Origin: Clostridium sp. BNL1100
GTDB lineage: Bacteria > Bacillota > Clostridia > Acetivibrionales > DSM-1351
Direction of reading: 5' to 3'
Assembly (NCBI RefSeq): GCF_000244875.1
Contig: NC_016791.1
Location: 2,795,001-2,859,000 of the forward strand
DNA: 64,000 bases
Under the pieces are notes generated by a model. The model worked only from the letters and a program-made list of their open reading frames with translations. It ran no database searches and was not told the DNA's origin. This document shows, piece by piece, positions 35,178 to 44,768 of the stretch; the stretch's first letter is position 1; every line of letters begins with the position of its first letter. The translations under genes were made by a program, and so were the position numbers.

Positions 35178-36260
35178 TTACACAAGTTCTATATTATCCT
35201 CTAATTCCCCCAACATTAAGTTGAAAATATCATCCTTTGACTCTTCACGAAGCATATGGCAAAACTTCATAGTTTTATCACTAATTTCAGGGATACCTTT
35301 ATTACACCGATGCCTATCCAACGAAAAATATTCTACTTCGTATGCTTGAGAAACTTTAAATTGTCTATTAGTCATATAAAAATAATCTGTAATGCATCCT
35401 ATTCTTCCCTTACAAAAATTCGCTATTTCATACAGATCCTTTACCTTAAGGTTTTCATTATGATAAAGGCACATCATATTAATATCAATATTTAATGCAG
35501 ATGTTATAATTAAAGAATTTTCCCCAAAATAGTTGGTTACATAACTATTAATAGGAAGGATTCCTCCGGCAACTCCTAGAATAATTACATCATAATCCTC
35601 TTTAAGCACTTCTCTATTTATATAATAGTTAAACATATATACTTTTTTGTCAATTGATATATTCTTTGACATAAGAAAATAAGGAAGTTTCCTGAAGCCA
35701 AACATTTCACTATAATCTTTTGTACCAAACTGTAATACTCTATACCCTTTGTCTTCAAATTTTTTCCTTAAATCCAATTGTGCTTCAAATTTATTGGTGT
35801 TCTCCCCCATAGACATGACTGTTATGACAGGAATATCCGGCTGTGTAAGTTTAGGAATTCGCATATTATCATAAAGTTCAACTTCCGAAATATTATCCAG
35901 GAGTTTGATATTTGACATAACATCTAAGCGAGCCTGACAGTAGTCGTATATTTTTTTATTTACCATTGCAATACGATTCTTTAGTATTGCCATTTTTATC
36001 TTTTCAAAATATGTATCTTTTAGTTCATCGAAGTTCTTATCTAGAATAAGTACCACATCACATTTTTCTATTGCATTTCCAAAATCACTTGTAATTATTA
36101 TTCCAGTCTCAACTTCATCAAATACGCCTGCATCCTTACCATTTTCATATGCTCCCTCCAGGCATACAAGGCTGACAATTTCATAATTTTTTAGCATATT
36201 TCGATACCTAATTATAGAACTCTCGTTCAGATCATAAGGATATACCAATAATTTATACAT
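35178..36260 (-). CDS. RiPP maturation system protein, TIGR04066-like
   Basis: A 360-residue cytoplasmic protein. The first part (1-125) has an alternating strand/helix pattern. The second (from about residue 137) opens PVITVMSMGENTNKFEAQL, which reads like a degenerate P-loop of the dethiobiotin-synthetase/GTPase type, followed by YRVLQFGTKDYSEMFGF and VIILGVAGGILP. It corresponds to the TIGR04066 family known only from Cys-rich peptide clusters; its reaction is not known. The start at 36260 follows AAGGAGGAG, so it overlaps the end of the radical SAM gene by eight bases and is translationally coupled to it. Confidence 0.78.
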   Translation of the reverse strand: MYKLLVYPYDLNESSIIRYRNMLKNYEIVSLVCLEGAYENGKDAGVFDEVETGIIITSDFGNAIEKCDVVLILDKNFDELKDTYFEKIKMAILKNRIAMVNKKIYDYCQARLDVMSNIKLLDNISEVELYDNMRIPKLTQPDIPVITVMSMGENTNKFEAQLDLRKKFEDKGYRVLQFGTKDYSEMFGFRKLPYFLMSKNISIDKKVYMFNYYINREVLKEDYDVIILGVAGGILPINSYVTNYFGENSLIITSALNIDINMMCLYHNENLKVKDLYEIANFCKGRIGCITDYFYMTNRQFKVSQAYEVEYFSLDRHRCNKGIPEISDKTMKFCHMLREESKDDIFNLMLGELEDNIELV

Positions 36261-37659
36261 ATATCTCCTCCTTGCCAAAATTGTAACCAAATTCTTTTAG
36301 GAAACAAAAAGTAAGAAGTTTATCTTCAGCTTCAATTAATGAATTAATACAATTTGATTTCTTTGTCGCAAGATCAAACTTGCCATCTTTTATAGCATAC
36401 ATTGCACATAAAGAGCACCAGTTAATTCCCCAACAGTTTTTACAATCTTTCTCCGAGAGTTTACCAATATTCATTACCTTTGCAACTTTATCTGCCTCAG
36501 TACCTGTCTCCAATTTGCCAAGCATCAGGACTTCACTGGTTTCTACTGCTTTTTCGCATGGATATATAGTACCTTCGACATTTACAAACATTCTCATTGC
36601 ACCTGCCATACAGGGTCCGGAATGATGCCATGCCCTGTGGAGAGAATTCAGTTCCCCCATGTTTGAATACTCTAAATCTATGCCATATTTGAACTGTTCC
36701 ATTAATTCTGGTAATTTGTCCTTTTTTAGTTTTTTTATCATAGTCATCAATAAAAGAAAATAGTCATATCTTCTCAAGTTCACAAATTCTTCACTAAATA
36801 ATATATCTCCGTTGTAGTTTTTGGAGTCCATTAAACTAATACCTACCTCTACGTCGCATATTATGTCTTCAGATGCAAAGTAATTTCTGACTGCTCCGTA
36901 GTCCGATTTTGGATTTAAAACAGTATTGAACCTAAGGTTTTTTATGTATTCATTATCATATTTGATTATTTCTTTGATGTTGTTTACTATAGTATCGAAG
37001 CTTCCCTCTCCATTTGCAAACTTTCTGTTTGCATCATGGTCTTTCTTTGAGCCATCAAGGCTGATTGCAATAGCGAATCTATTCTTTATTAAAAAATCAG
37101 CTACCTTCCTATTTAAAAGTGTACCGTTAGTAGTCATTCCATATCTTGTATTTCTATCGGGATACGCTTCTTTTACATATGCTACACATTTTTTTATTAA
37201 ATCCAGACATAGTAAAGGTTCTCCGCCATAAAAGCTTATATGAACATCATCCAATTCATTTGAATGTTCGTATAAATAATCAATTGATTTTTTAGCTAAT
37301 TCCCATGACATCACTTTGTTGGAATGAACTCTGTTTTCATATTCTCCTGAATAAACACAATAACTGCATCTAAGATTGCAATTCTGAGTAACCTGCAATA
37401 TAAGAAACTGCACTCTGTGATCCAGATAGTGCTGAATATATTCAGTTTCAGGGTGTAAAATTTCTTCTATTACATTTTCTTTTAAGTAACCGTACTTCTG
37501 ATATTTAGGCAAACATCCCACTTCATTTTCGCTAATCTCTTTTTTTTGTAACTTGTCCAGTTCCTCATAATCTTCTTTGCTTATGTTTAAGATTTTATTT
37601 CTATTCCTATCGAATACGTAATATTTTTTTGGCGTTTTTATAAGCTTGTACACAATCAT
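36253..37659 (-). CDS. ccpM: Radical SAM/SPASM Cys-rich peptide maturase (CcpM-like)
   Basis: A 468-residue enzyme. An N-terminal recognition-like region (1-85) starts VYKLIKTPKKYYVFDRN. The radical SAM domain has the iron-sulfur motif C94-x3-C98-x2-C101 (CNLRCSYC) and SFYGGEPLL. The SPASM domain near the C-terminus (about 340-445) has CMAGAMRMFVNVEGTIYPCEKA and CKNCWGINWCSLC, enough cysteines for auxiliary clusters. Such enzymes form thioether bonds from Cys to backbone or side-chain carbons of a precursor. The operon partners and the 54-residue precursor identify it as a CcpM/TIGR04068-type maturase. First gene of the operon. Confidence 0.88.
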   Translation of the reverse strand: MIVYKLIKTPKKYYVFDRNRNKILNISKEDYEELDKLQKKEISENEVGCLPKYQKYGYLKENVIEEILHPETEYIQHYLDHRVQFLILQVTQNCNLRCSYCVYSGEYENRVHSNKVMSWELAKKSIDYLYEHSNELDDVHISFYGGEPLLCLDLIKKCVAYVKEAYPDRNTRYGMTTNGTLLNRKVADFLIKNRFAIAISLDGSKKDHDANRKFANGEGSFDTIVNNIKEIIKYDNEYIKNLRFNTVLNPKSDYGAVRNYFASEDIICDVEVGISLMDSKNYNGDILFSEEFVNLRRYDYFLLLMTMIKKLKKDKLPELMEQFKYGIDLEYSNMGELNSLHRAWHHSGPCMAGAMRMFVNVEGTIYPCEKAVETSEVLMLGKLETGTEADKVAKVMNIGKLSEKDCKNCWGINWCSLCAMYAIKDGKFDLATKKSNCINSLIEAEDKLLTFCFLKEFGYNFGKEEIYV

Positions 37660-38013
37660 AGATCATATTGTCCTTTCTGATTAAACCTACATGCTTCTTA
37701 TATATATTAATATAAAAATTCTTCAACTGAATTAAATCTTTAAGAATTGATGGTGTTATAATCATCAAAATTAATAAATATACTCAAAATGAAATGAATA
37801 CTGTAAAAAGTACCATTTGTAAACATTTTTAATTATTTACTTTATATTTAAATATTGTAATATAATGGTACATATTAGTCAATACAAAAATCATGCTTCT
37901 ACCAAAATTTAAATATTACGTCACAATACTCCAATATTGTTAATATTTAACCCAAATTTTGCAGTAAAGCTAGTGGTATTAAGGTTTTGGTCATTATAAA
38001 AATGTTTTGACAT
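37660..38013. other. AT-rich region upstream of the RiPP operon
   Basis: About 350 bases without a gene, strikingly AT-rich with several AATATT repeats. I see one plausible promoter for the RiPP operon (37697-37726) and nothing else I can name. Confidence 0.5.
37697..37726 (-). promoter_or_regulatory. Candidate promoter of the RiPP operon
   Basis: On the minus strand TTGAAG (37726-37721) and TATATA (37704-37699) are 16 bases apart, a reasonable vegetative -35/-10 pair. The distance to the radical SAM start is about 40 bases. Confidence 0.5.
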
Positions 38014-38015
38014 GG

Positions 38016-38064
38016 AAAAATCCTCTGATCGTTGCTTTATATCAACAACTAACAGAGGATTTTT
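38016..38064 (-). terminator. Terminator downstream of the chemoreceptor gene
   Basis: AAAAATCCTCTG pairs with CAGAGGATTTTT across a 25-base loop, with T-run on the minus strand. It lies about 50 bases past the chemoreceptor stop and could also work in the other direction. Confidence 0.8.
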
Positions 38065-38114
38065 TATTTCCCTGAGTTCAGTAAACAGCGTAGCACATGA
38101 GGTTGCAGGTATTC

Positions 38115-40145
38115 CTAAACTTTGAATAAACCTACGGATGAATTCAGCTTTTTGGATAAGCCCTTAAATATGTTTGATTTTTCATGGACTTTTTTTACGG
38201 AAGTAATATTATTTTTTGTGTACTGATGTACATCGTCAGAACTATTTGCTATCTCTTCGGCAGCGTTATTGATTTGATCTACCAGTAATACAAGATTATC
38301 TTTTTGTTTATCCATTTCATGCAAATAATCAGTTATATTAAAAAGACGAGTATTTATATTGTCTATATCCTTTTTGATTTCCAGAAAGCACTCTTTTGTT
38401 TCATTTATACAGCTATTTTGTGTGTCTGTTCCTGTACTTACCTCTTCAAAACCCATACTAAGGTTGTTTGAATTCTGTACAATACTTTCAATCATTTTTC
38501 TTATTACCCCTGCCTGTGAGTTTGTCTGGTTAGACAGTTCCTTAATTTCTTCAGCTACGACGGCAAATCCTTTTCCTGACTCTCCTGCTCGTGAAGCCTC
38601 TATTCTGGCGTTTAGTGACAACAGCTGTGTTTGTTTAGCTATACTCTGAATTGTAGCAGTTATAGTATTTATCTGTTGCATTTGTGTCTGTAATCCAATT
38701 ATCATTTCATTCATTTTGCTAATACTTTTAAGATTTAGGGTTGAATTTGCTTCCAGCTTAACCATTTGGCCCTTACCCCTTTCCGCTGAACTGTTGAGTC
38801 TGTCAAGAAAGCTGTAAACATTGTTTGAGTGCTCCCTTGTTGTAGCAATCTGATCTGCAAGACTTTTTATCTCTGCTGCTGCATAACTTGTATTGTCTGC
38901 TTGATTCTTTATATTGATATTTATTTTTGAAATTGATTTTTGAGTATATTCTGATTTTTCAAATGATTCACTGGCCTCACTATACATAAGAGCGGACATT
39001 TCGTCTATTTCCCTTGAAGCTGAACTGATACCGGATATAAGTATATTCAGATTACTAACCATTTTTTTGAATGCATTTCTTAAACTGTTTATTTCTGATA
39101 TATTGATTTTTTCGTTAAAGTGAACTTCCAGAAAGCCTTCTTCAATTTTCTTTATTTGTGTGGTTAGTTCAACTACAGGGTTTGATATATATTTTGAATA
39201 AAAAATAGAAATGAGTGTAGCAAGCAGAAGCGATAATACTAAAACAATTATAAGAATAAGAATATATTGCTTTACAGGCAGCATAACTTTGTTGTAGTTC
39301 ATTTGAGCACAAACTATCCAATTTGTAAGATCTGATTTCTCCAAATGGGCTATTTTTTTTATTCCTGAATCCTTATAATTAATATTTTCATCATATACAG
39401 CTCCTTTGATTGGGATTTTGCTGTTAACTTTACTGTTGTCCATACCGTAAAAAATTCTAAATTCACTGTCCAATACAATAATTTCGCTTTTTATTTTGTT
39501 TTTGTCAAACTTGAAGAATTTATCATAGTCCACTAATGCAGTTATTGTTCCGCTGAAACCTGCCAGACTTTTCACTGCTCTCGTAACTGGTATTACTTTT
39601 TTGTTTGCTTCTTTAATAATAACATAATTACCGACTATAACTTCATTGTTTGTATCTGTTTTTATTCTTTCAAAAAGCTGCATATCGTAAAATTTAACTA
39701 TTCCTGATGTTTTTGTTTTTTTGGCTGCGGAGGCTATAACTTTTCCGTTTTTATTGCACAAGTACATCGTATCAATGAGTCCTTCTGAGCCTTCTACTAC
39801 ATTTTTCATTGAAAGCTGAATTCCGCTGTATGTTGCTGTATCCATCTTAGCATTAACACTGTTGGCCATTTCAAGTCCAACCAAGAAGTCGGTCTGAGAA
39901 GCTACTCCCTTAATGGTACTGTCTAAACTATTTATTTTTACTTCTATATTGTTCATAGTATTATAGGAATCAGATTTAAGATTGTTTAATGAAAGTTCCG
40001 TTATTTTTCCTATGGTTGTTATGTAAGTTGTAGTACTTACTGCAATTATTGGAATAAGTGTTACCGTTATAAGCACTATAAGAAGTTGTATACGAAGCCT
40101 TATATTAGTATTTATTATTTTTCTGTATATTTTTGTCACAATCAT
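38115..40145 (-). CDS. Methyl-accepting chemotaxis protein with dCache-type sensor
   Basis: A 676-residue receptor: membrane segment 1 (about 16-38), a large extracellular double-Cache-like sensor (about 40-300), membrane segment 2 (about 300-325), HAMP ([18 protein letters not shown]), and a cytoplasmic signalling domain with the hairpin tip [33 protein letters not shown]. The ligand is unknown. The start is set at 40145 (MIVTKIYRK), preceded by AAGGGG. The frame extends to 40229, but that would begin inside the pstS terminator hairpin, so the longer form is unlikely. Confidence 0.92.
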   Translation of the reverse strand: MIVTKIYRKIINTNIRLRIQLLIVLITVTLIPIIAVSTTTYITTIGKITELSLNNLKSDSYNTMNNIEVKINSLDSTIKGVASQTDFLVGLEMANSVNAKMDTATYSGIQLSMKNVVEGSEGLIDTMYLCNKNGKVIASAAKKTKTSGIVKFYDMQLFERIKTDTNNEVIVGNYVIIKEANKKVIPVTRAVKSLAGFSGTITALVDYDKFFKFDKNKIKSEIIVLDSEFRIFYGMDNSKVNSKIPIKGAVYDENINYKDSGIKKIAHLEKSDLTNWIVCAQMNYNKVMLPVKQYILILIIVLVLSLLLATLISIFYSKYISNPVVELTTQIKKIEEGFLEVHFNEKINISEINSLRNAFKKMVSNLNILISGISSASREIDEMSALMYSEASESFEKSEYTQKSISKININIKNQADNTSYAAAEIKSLADQIATTREHSNNVYSFLDRLNSSAERGKGQMVKLEANSTLNLKSISKMNEMIIGLQTQMQQINTITATIQSIAKQTQLLSLNARIEASRAGESGKGFAVVAEEIKELSNQTNSQAGVIRKMIESIVQNSNNLSMGFEEVSTGTDTQNSCINETKECFLEIKKDIDNINTRLFNITDYLHEMDKQKDNLVLLVDQINNAAEEIANSSDDVHQYTKNNITSVKKVHEKSNIFKGLSKKLNSSVGLFKV

Positions 40146-40183
40146 TTTTCCATTCCCCTTTGGAAATATTTCGACTTTTATAT

Positions 40184-40217
40184 AAAACGTGGCACTTAAT
40201 TTAAAGTGCCACGTTTT
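40184..40217 (-). terminator. Terminator of pstS
   Basis: AACGTGGCACTT pairs with AAGTGCCACGTT, then TTAT on the minus strand, starting 16 bases after the pstS stop. It separates pstS from the chemoreceptor. Confidence 0.85.
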
Positions 40218-40232
40218 ATAATATTTCAATTC

Positions 40233-41174
40233 TTATTTGAGCTTAGCTTTTTCGGCGTCATAGCGTTCGAGAGGTATATACCCTACTTCTTGGGTTAATT
40301 GTTCAGCATTATCCAGATAGAATTTTACAAATTCTTTAACCGGGGATTGATTAAGCTTATCTTTGTTTACATAAATATACAATGGTCTTGACAAAGGACT
40401 ATAGGTCTTATCCTTAATTGTTTTTGCAGTTGGCTCAATAGGTCCCTTTCCGGAATCAATTTTCAATACTTTTAGTGAATCCTGATTTTCTTCGTAGTAA
40501 GCAAACCCGAAATATCCCATTGCATCCTTATCTCCAGCAATACCTTGAACCAAAACATTGTCATCTTCACTTGGAGTATAGTCAGTTCTTGATTCCTTTG
40601 CCTTTTTATTAATCATTTCAGTAAAGAATTCAAATGTACCTGAGTCTGTACCCGGTCCATATAGTTTTATAGGCTCGTCTGGCCATGCGGGATTTACTTC
40701 TTTCCATGTCTTTACTTTACTATCCTTGCCCCAGATTTTATTCAGTTCATTAACTGTGATTGAATGTGCCCAAGTATTATCTTTATTAACAACAACAGAG
40801 ATTCCGTCATATGCAATTTCAAATTCTACATATTCTATTCCTTTTGCTTTTGCAGCCTCTGCTTCTTCCGGCTTTATTTTTCTGGAAGCATCACATATGT
40901 CTATTTCCCCTGCCGTGAACTTTTTCATTCCACCGCCCGTTCCTGACATGGCTACCGATACTTCTACCTCAGGTTGCTCGATTTGAAATTCTTCAGCAAC
41001 AGCTGATGTCACCGGGTAAACCGTGCTTGAACCGTCTATAACTATCTTACCGCTTAGATTGGTGTTACCAACATTATCATTTTTAGTACCGCTGCCGCAA
41101 GCCGCTAATGAAACAGTTAAGGCAACGCCTACTGCTAATGAAACAACTTTTTTCATATTTACTAATTTAACCAT
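40233..41174 (-). CDS. pstS: Phosphate-binding lipoprotein PstS
   Basis: A 313-residue periplasmic-type binding protein with a lipoprotein signal (lipobox SLAACGSG). The phosphate-site motifs are DGSSTVYPVTSAVAEEF, SGTGGGMKKF and GPGTDSGTFEFF. It delivers phosphate to PstCA. The start at 41174 (MVKLV) follows GGGAGG. It has its own promoter region with a Pho-box array 100 bases upstream and its own terminator, so it can be made in excess of the permease, as is usual for binding proteins. Confidence 0.95.
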   Translation of the reverse strand: MVKLVNMKKVVSLAVGVALTVSLAACGSGTKNDNVGNTNLSGKIVIDGSSTVYPVTSAVAEEFQIEQPEVEVSVAMSGTGGGMKKFTAGEIDICDASRKIKPEEAEAAKAKGIEYVEFEIAYDGISVVVNKDNTWAHSITVNELNKIWGKDSKVKTWKEVNPAWPDEPIKLYGPGTDSGTFEFFTEMINKKAKESRTDYTPSEDDNVLVQGIAGDKDAMGYFGFAYYEENQDSLKVLKIDSGKGPIEPTAKTIKDKTYSPLSRPLYIYVNKDKLNQSPVKEFVKFYLDNAEQLTQEVGYIPLERYDAEKAKLK

Positions 41175-41275
41175 TTTTATACCTCCCAAATTGTATCCTG
41201 CTTAGTTTTCGCAATTAACTGTAATTTATTATGATTAAATTATATTATGGTATTTTAAAGTCCATATTGGGATTT

Positions 41276-41312
41276 GGTTAATTAATGTTAATTCATTATT
41301 AAGAAATATTAA
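41276..41312 (-). promoter_or_regulatory. Pho box array upstream of pstS
   Basis: On the minus strand, four TTAAYA/TTAACC-type hexamers begin every 10-11 bases (plus-strand positions 41276, 41286, 41297, 41307). The -10-like TATAAT at 41244-41239 lies about 30 bases downstream. The pattern matches Firmicute PhoP direct repeats. Confidence 0.75.
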
Positions 41313-41375
41313 CACATATTTTTATCACCATATAAAAAACGGACCTATAAAGGCCCGCTAACGTAAAAATGTCAG

Positions 41376-41849
41376 TTAACGTTGTTTTCTTTTTGCAGTA
41401 AATCCCGTTGAAACAAGTTTTAAAACCGTTACACCCGTAAGACGATTTTCTTCATATGTGTAGTCATTCTTTTGGGTGTATTTTTTCATTATAAGGTTCA
41501 AACCATGAATTTTATCTTCATTATTTACTACTATTTGAGCAACAGCATCTCCTATAACACTTTCGAAATCCATTGAACAGTCACATGCTTTTACTCCTGT
41601 TACCAGCCTATGTTTACAATCCATTTCAAAACATACCCTATTGTTCTTTTTTAATATGTCAAGCTTTCTTCCTTCATTTGCACAATGCAAATATATAATA
41701 ATATTACTGTCCATAACCTCGTAACCAAAATTCATAGGTACAATATACGGCATATTATCATCTGATAATGCAATCCTGCAAACATCGCATCTTTCAATAA
41801 TTTCAATTATTTCAGTCAATTCAGTTACTTGCCTGTCTTTTCTTCTCAT
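41376..41849 (-). CDS. Pyridoxamine 5'-phosphate oxidase-related flavoprotein (NimA-like)
   Basis: A 157-residue split-barrel protein. It has CRIALSDDNMPYIVPMNFGYE, an IIIYLHCANEGRKLDIL segment and the NRVCFEMD motif, all typical of the NimA/5-nitroimidazole-reductase-like PPOX family that binds FMN. The physiological substrate is unknown. It sits between pstA (56 bases upstream) and the pstS promoter on the same strand, so it may ride on the pstCA transcript. This is an odd guest in a phosphate operon. Confidence 0.85.
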   Translation of the reverse strand: MRRKDRQVTELTEIIEIIERCDVCRIALSDDNMPYIVPMNFGYEVMDSNIIIYLHCANEGRKLDILKKNNRVCFEMDCKHRLVTGVKACDCSMDFESVIGDAVAQIVVNNEDKIHGLNLIMKKYTQKNDYTYEENRLTGVTVLKLVSTGFTAKRKQR

Positions 41850-41904
41850 TGTTTTCTCCTGAATTACAAATATTTTACTAAATATTATAATTCAGAAGAA
41901 ATAA

Positions 41905-42759
41905 TTATTCTATGGATTTTTGATATTTATTTCTTAGAACAATGGCAATTGCGTTTGTTGTTAAAAGTATTCCCAGAAGTACTATTATCCCTGCGGCAGC
42001 CAAATCCTTAAACTGTTCTTTAGGAAGCCCCATCCAATAATATATTTGCAGTGGTAATGCTGTAAATATTGAATTTAATCCTTCAGGAAGTTTGGAAACA
42101 TATGTTGCAGCCCCTACCATAATAAGCGGAGCAGTCTCTCCCAATGCCCTTGATACAGAAAGTATGACACCTGTAAATATTCCGGGAAGTGCAGCCGGTA
42201 TAACTATTTTTCTAATGGTCTGCCACTTTGTAGCCCCAAGAGCATAGGAACCGTGTCTCAAATACTGTGGTACCGCTTTTATGGCTTCCTGCGATGAAAC
42301 TATTACTATAGGCAGTACAACTAGCGACATGGTTAAAGCTCCGGCTAAAATACTTTTTCCTAAGCCAAGAGTTCTTACAAAAACAGTGAGTCCAAGTAAA
42401 CCGTAAACAATCGACGGAGTTCCTGAAAGATTTGAAATGTTTATTTTTATGAATTTGGTAAAACGATTGTTTTTAGCGTATTCTTCTAAATATACGGCTG
42501 TACCCAAACCTATAGGAACTGCGAAAAGTATTGTTAACAATATAATATATACACTACCATAGATTCCGGGCAGTATTCCGGCCTTTTTAGGAAAACGGGA
42601 CGGAAAGTTTGTAAAAAATTGTTTGGTAAGAAACGGTACTCCTCTCATGATAATATCAGCAAGCAGAATGACAAGTACTACTATTCCTATCAGCGTTACA
42701 CAAAAAATTACTCCGTGAAAAATAGAATTTTTCATTTTTCTATACTTAATCTGATTCAT
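41905..42759 (-). CDS. pstA: Phosphate ABC transporter permease PstA
   Basis: A 284-residue inner-membrane permease with six membrane segments and the EAA loop (QEAIKAVPQYLRHGSYALGATKWQTIRKIVIPAALPGI) that docks the PstB ATPase. It pairs with PstC to form the channel. It follows pstC by 24 bases. Length and topology are normal. Confidence 0.95.
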   Translation of the reverse strand: MNQIKYRKMKNSIFHGVIFCVTLIGIVVLVILLADIIMRGVPFLTKQFFTNFPSRFPKKAGILPGIYGSVYIILLTILFAVPIGLGTAVYLEEYAKNNRFTKFIKINISNLSGTPSIVYGLLGLTVFVRTLGLGKSILAGALTMSLVVLPIVIVSSQEAIKAVPQYLRHGSYALGATKWQTIRKIVIPAALPGIFTGVILSVSRALGETAPLIMVGAATYVSKLPEGLNSIFTALPLQIYYWMGLPKEQFKDLAAAGIIVLLGILLTTNAIAIVLRNKYQKSIE

Positions 42760-42783
42760 ACAATTACCTCCGATATTATGCTT

Positions 42784-43716
42784 TTAATATTCCTTCCTGT
42801 ATTTTTCAACCATGTAATGAGAAAGAATATTAAGTCCCAATGTAATAAGGAATAGTAGCAGACCTACGGCAAATAATGAATAGTAACCTACTGTTCCATG
42901 AGGGTTGTCACCTTGACTGGCCTGCACTATAAACGAAGTCATGGTCTGCACGCTTTCCAAGGGATTAAATGTAAGGTTCGGCCTTGCACCTGCAGCGATT
43001 GTTACAATCATTGTTTCGCCTATAGCTCTTGAAATTGCAAGGACGAATGAAGCCGAAATCCCCGATATTGCAGCCGGAACGACTACCTTCAAGGAGGTTT
43101 CCATTTTAGTTGAGCCTAAAGCAAGTGCCCCCTGCCTTAAACTGTCGGGAACAGCTCTTAATGCGTCCTCACTCAGTGAAGAAACCAGTGGTATGGTCAT
43201 AATACCAACTGCAATACTGGCACTAAGTGCATTAAAAATTTCTGTCTGGGGCAAAACTGTTTTAATTAATGGTGTTATTAAGGTCAATGCAAAGTATCCG
43301 AATACTATTGAAGGTATTCCTGCCAAAACCTCCAGAATAGGCTTTATAACCTTTCTTACTCTTTTATTGGCATACTCGCTAAGATATATTGCAGTAAACA
43401 AACCTATAGGAATTGATATAACTGCCGATATCAGTGTGATTATTAATGTTCCCATAACCAGAGGCAGTACGCCGAAGCTTGGGTTGCTGAATAATGGTGT
43501 CCATTTCCTACCGAAAAGGAAGTCCGTAATTGAAACATTAGAAAAAAAACCAATGGAATCCTTTAAAAGTGAAACAATGATTCCTATAGTCGTTAATATT
43601 GTAATTATTGCAAACAAAAACAGGATGTTTCTTGCAATTACATTTGAAATCCTCATTCTTTTTATCCTGCTGTTTACAGCTTTTTTATTCTGAAAAGTAC
43701 TTGTTGATTCTGTCAT
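42784..43716 (-). CDS. pstC: Phosphate ABC transporter permease PstC
   Basis: A 310-residue permease, six membrane segments, with an EAA loop (EDALRAVPDSLRQGALALGSTKMETSLKVVVPAA). The start is the ATG at 43716 after AGGAGG; a GTG six bases upstream is less likely. First gene of a minus-strand operon whose promoter region carries three TTAACA boxes at exact 11-base spacing. Its ATPase PstB is encoded divergently. Confidence 0.95.
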   Translation of the reverse strand: MTESTSTFQNKKAVNSRIKRMRISNVIARNILFLFAIITILTTIGIIVSLLKDSIGFFSNVSITDFLFGRKWTPLFSNPSFGVLPLVMGTLIITLISAVISIPIGLFTAIYLSEYANKRVRKVIKPILEVLAGIPSIVFGYFALTLITPLIKTVLPQTEIFNALSASIAVGIMTIPLVSSLSEDALRAVPDSLRQGALALGSTKMETSLKVVVPAAISGISASFVLAISRAIGETMIVTIAAGARPNLTFNPLESVQTMTSFIVQASQGDNPHGTVGYYSLFAVGLLLFLITLGLNILSHYMVEKYRKEY

Positions 43717-43776
43717 AAACACTCCTCCTAATATTGTAATAATAGCATTTGGAGCAATAGTCTAAAAGTAAAGTCA

Positions 43777-43804
43777 TGTTAAACGTGTGTTAATATAATG
43801 TTAA
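43777..43804 (-). promoter_or_regulatory. Pho box array upstream of pstC
   Basis: Three perfect TTAACA hexamers on the minus strand, starting on the plus strand at 43777, 43788 and 43799, exactly 11 bases apart. This is the direct-repeat arrangement bound by phosphorylated PhoP dimers in Firmicutes. Confidence 0.88.
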
Positions 43805-43898
43805 CTCATTCTCTGAATTTTCTATTTTAGTTTTGTCCTATTGGAACAAAATTTATATATTTTTGTGTTTATGTTAATAATAAAAAAAATATATATTG

Positions 43899-43937
43899 TT
43901 AACACCGAATTAACACGGAATTAAACCTGCATTAAAA
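43899..43937 (+). promoter_or_regulatory. Pho box array upstream of pstB
   Basis: TTAACA (43899), TTAACA (43910), TTAAAC (43921) and TTAAAA (43932) on the plus strand, all at 11-base intervals. It lies 60 bases before the pstB start and serves the pstB-phoU-phoP-phoR direction. Confidence 0.85.
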
Positions 43938-43996
43938 ATATATTGATATTATTAATCTGCATCAGTAATAATATTTTTTGTATAAGGAATGATAAC

Positions 43997-44755
43997 ATGA
44001 CTAACGAATATAGAATTGTTACTAAGGATCTAAATCTTTACTATGGAGATATGCAGGCGTTAAAAAATGTTTCATTGGAAATTCCAAGCAACAAGGTTAC
44101 TGCATTTATAGGCCCTTCCGGCTGTGGTAAATCGACCTTCTTGAAAACTCTAAACAGAATGAACGATCTGGTGGCATCAGTCAGGATTACCGGTGATGTC
44201 TATTTCGACGGTTTGAATGTTTATAAGGAATATGATATAGTTGAGTTAAGAAAAAATATTGGAATGGTATTCCAAAAGCCTAATCCGTTTCCAATGTCTA
44301 TTTATGATAATGTTGCTTACGGGCCACGTATTCATGGGATAAAGTCTAAATCCAAACTGGACGATATAGTTGAAAAAAGTCTCAGAAACAGTGCCCTTTG
44401 GGACGAGATTAAGGACAGATTAAAGCAGAATGCACTGGGTTTATCAGGTGGTCAGCAGCAGCGTCTTTGCATCGCAAGGGTTTTAGCTGTAGAGCCTGAA
44501 GTTGTTTTGATGGATGAACCTACATCAGCTCTTGACCCGATTTCAACTCTTAAAATAGAGGATTTAATTGAAGAATTGAAACAAAATTATACTATTGTAA
44601 TAGTTACACATAATATGCAACAAGCAGCAAGAATATCAGATTTAACAGCTTTTTTCCTCCACGGGGAGGTAGTTGAATTTGGCAATACAAACCAATTGTT
44701 CAGCAATCCAAAAGATAAGAGAACTGAAGACTATATAACAGGAAGATTTGGTTAA
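43997..44755 (+). CDS. pstB: Phosphate ABC transporter ATPase PstB
   Basis: A 252-residue ABC ATPase: Walker [11 protein letters not shown]-loop [17 protein letters not shown] (the [11 protein letters not shown] stretch is specific to PstB), signature [16 protein letters not shown], Walker [13 protein letters not shown], and H-loop VTHNM. It powers PstCA. The start at 43997 follows AAGGAATG; an upstream extension to 43943 would enter the promoter. It heads an operon with phoU and the phoPR regulators, split from pstCA by the divergent promoters. Confidence 0.97.
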   Translation: MTNEYRIVTKDLNLYYGDMQALKNVSLEIPSNKVTAFIGPSGCGKSTFLKTLNRMNDLVASVRITGDVYFDGLNVYKEYDIVELRKNIGMVFQKPNPFPMSIYDNVAYGPRIHGIKSKSKLDDIVEKSLRNSALWDEIKDRLKQNALGLSGGQQQRLCIARVLAVEPEVVLMDEPTSALDPISTLKIEDLIEELKQNYTIVIVTHNMQQAARISDLTAFFLHGEVVEFGNTNQLFSNPKDKRTEDYITGRFG

Positions 44756-44768
44756 GAGGTGATTATTA

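Noticed and set aside
38115-40229. Longer 704-residue form of the chemoreceptor
   Set aside because: Its first codons lie in the pstS terminator hairpin and lack a ribosome site; the start at 40145 has one and gives a normal receptor N-terminus.
42941-43693. A 250-residue plus-strand reading frame opposite pstC
   Set aside because: It is antisense to pstC, a well-conserved permease, and has no recognisable domain or ribosome site.
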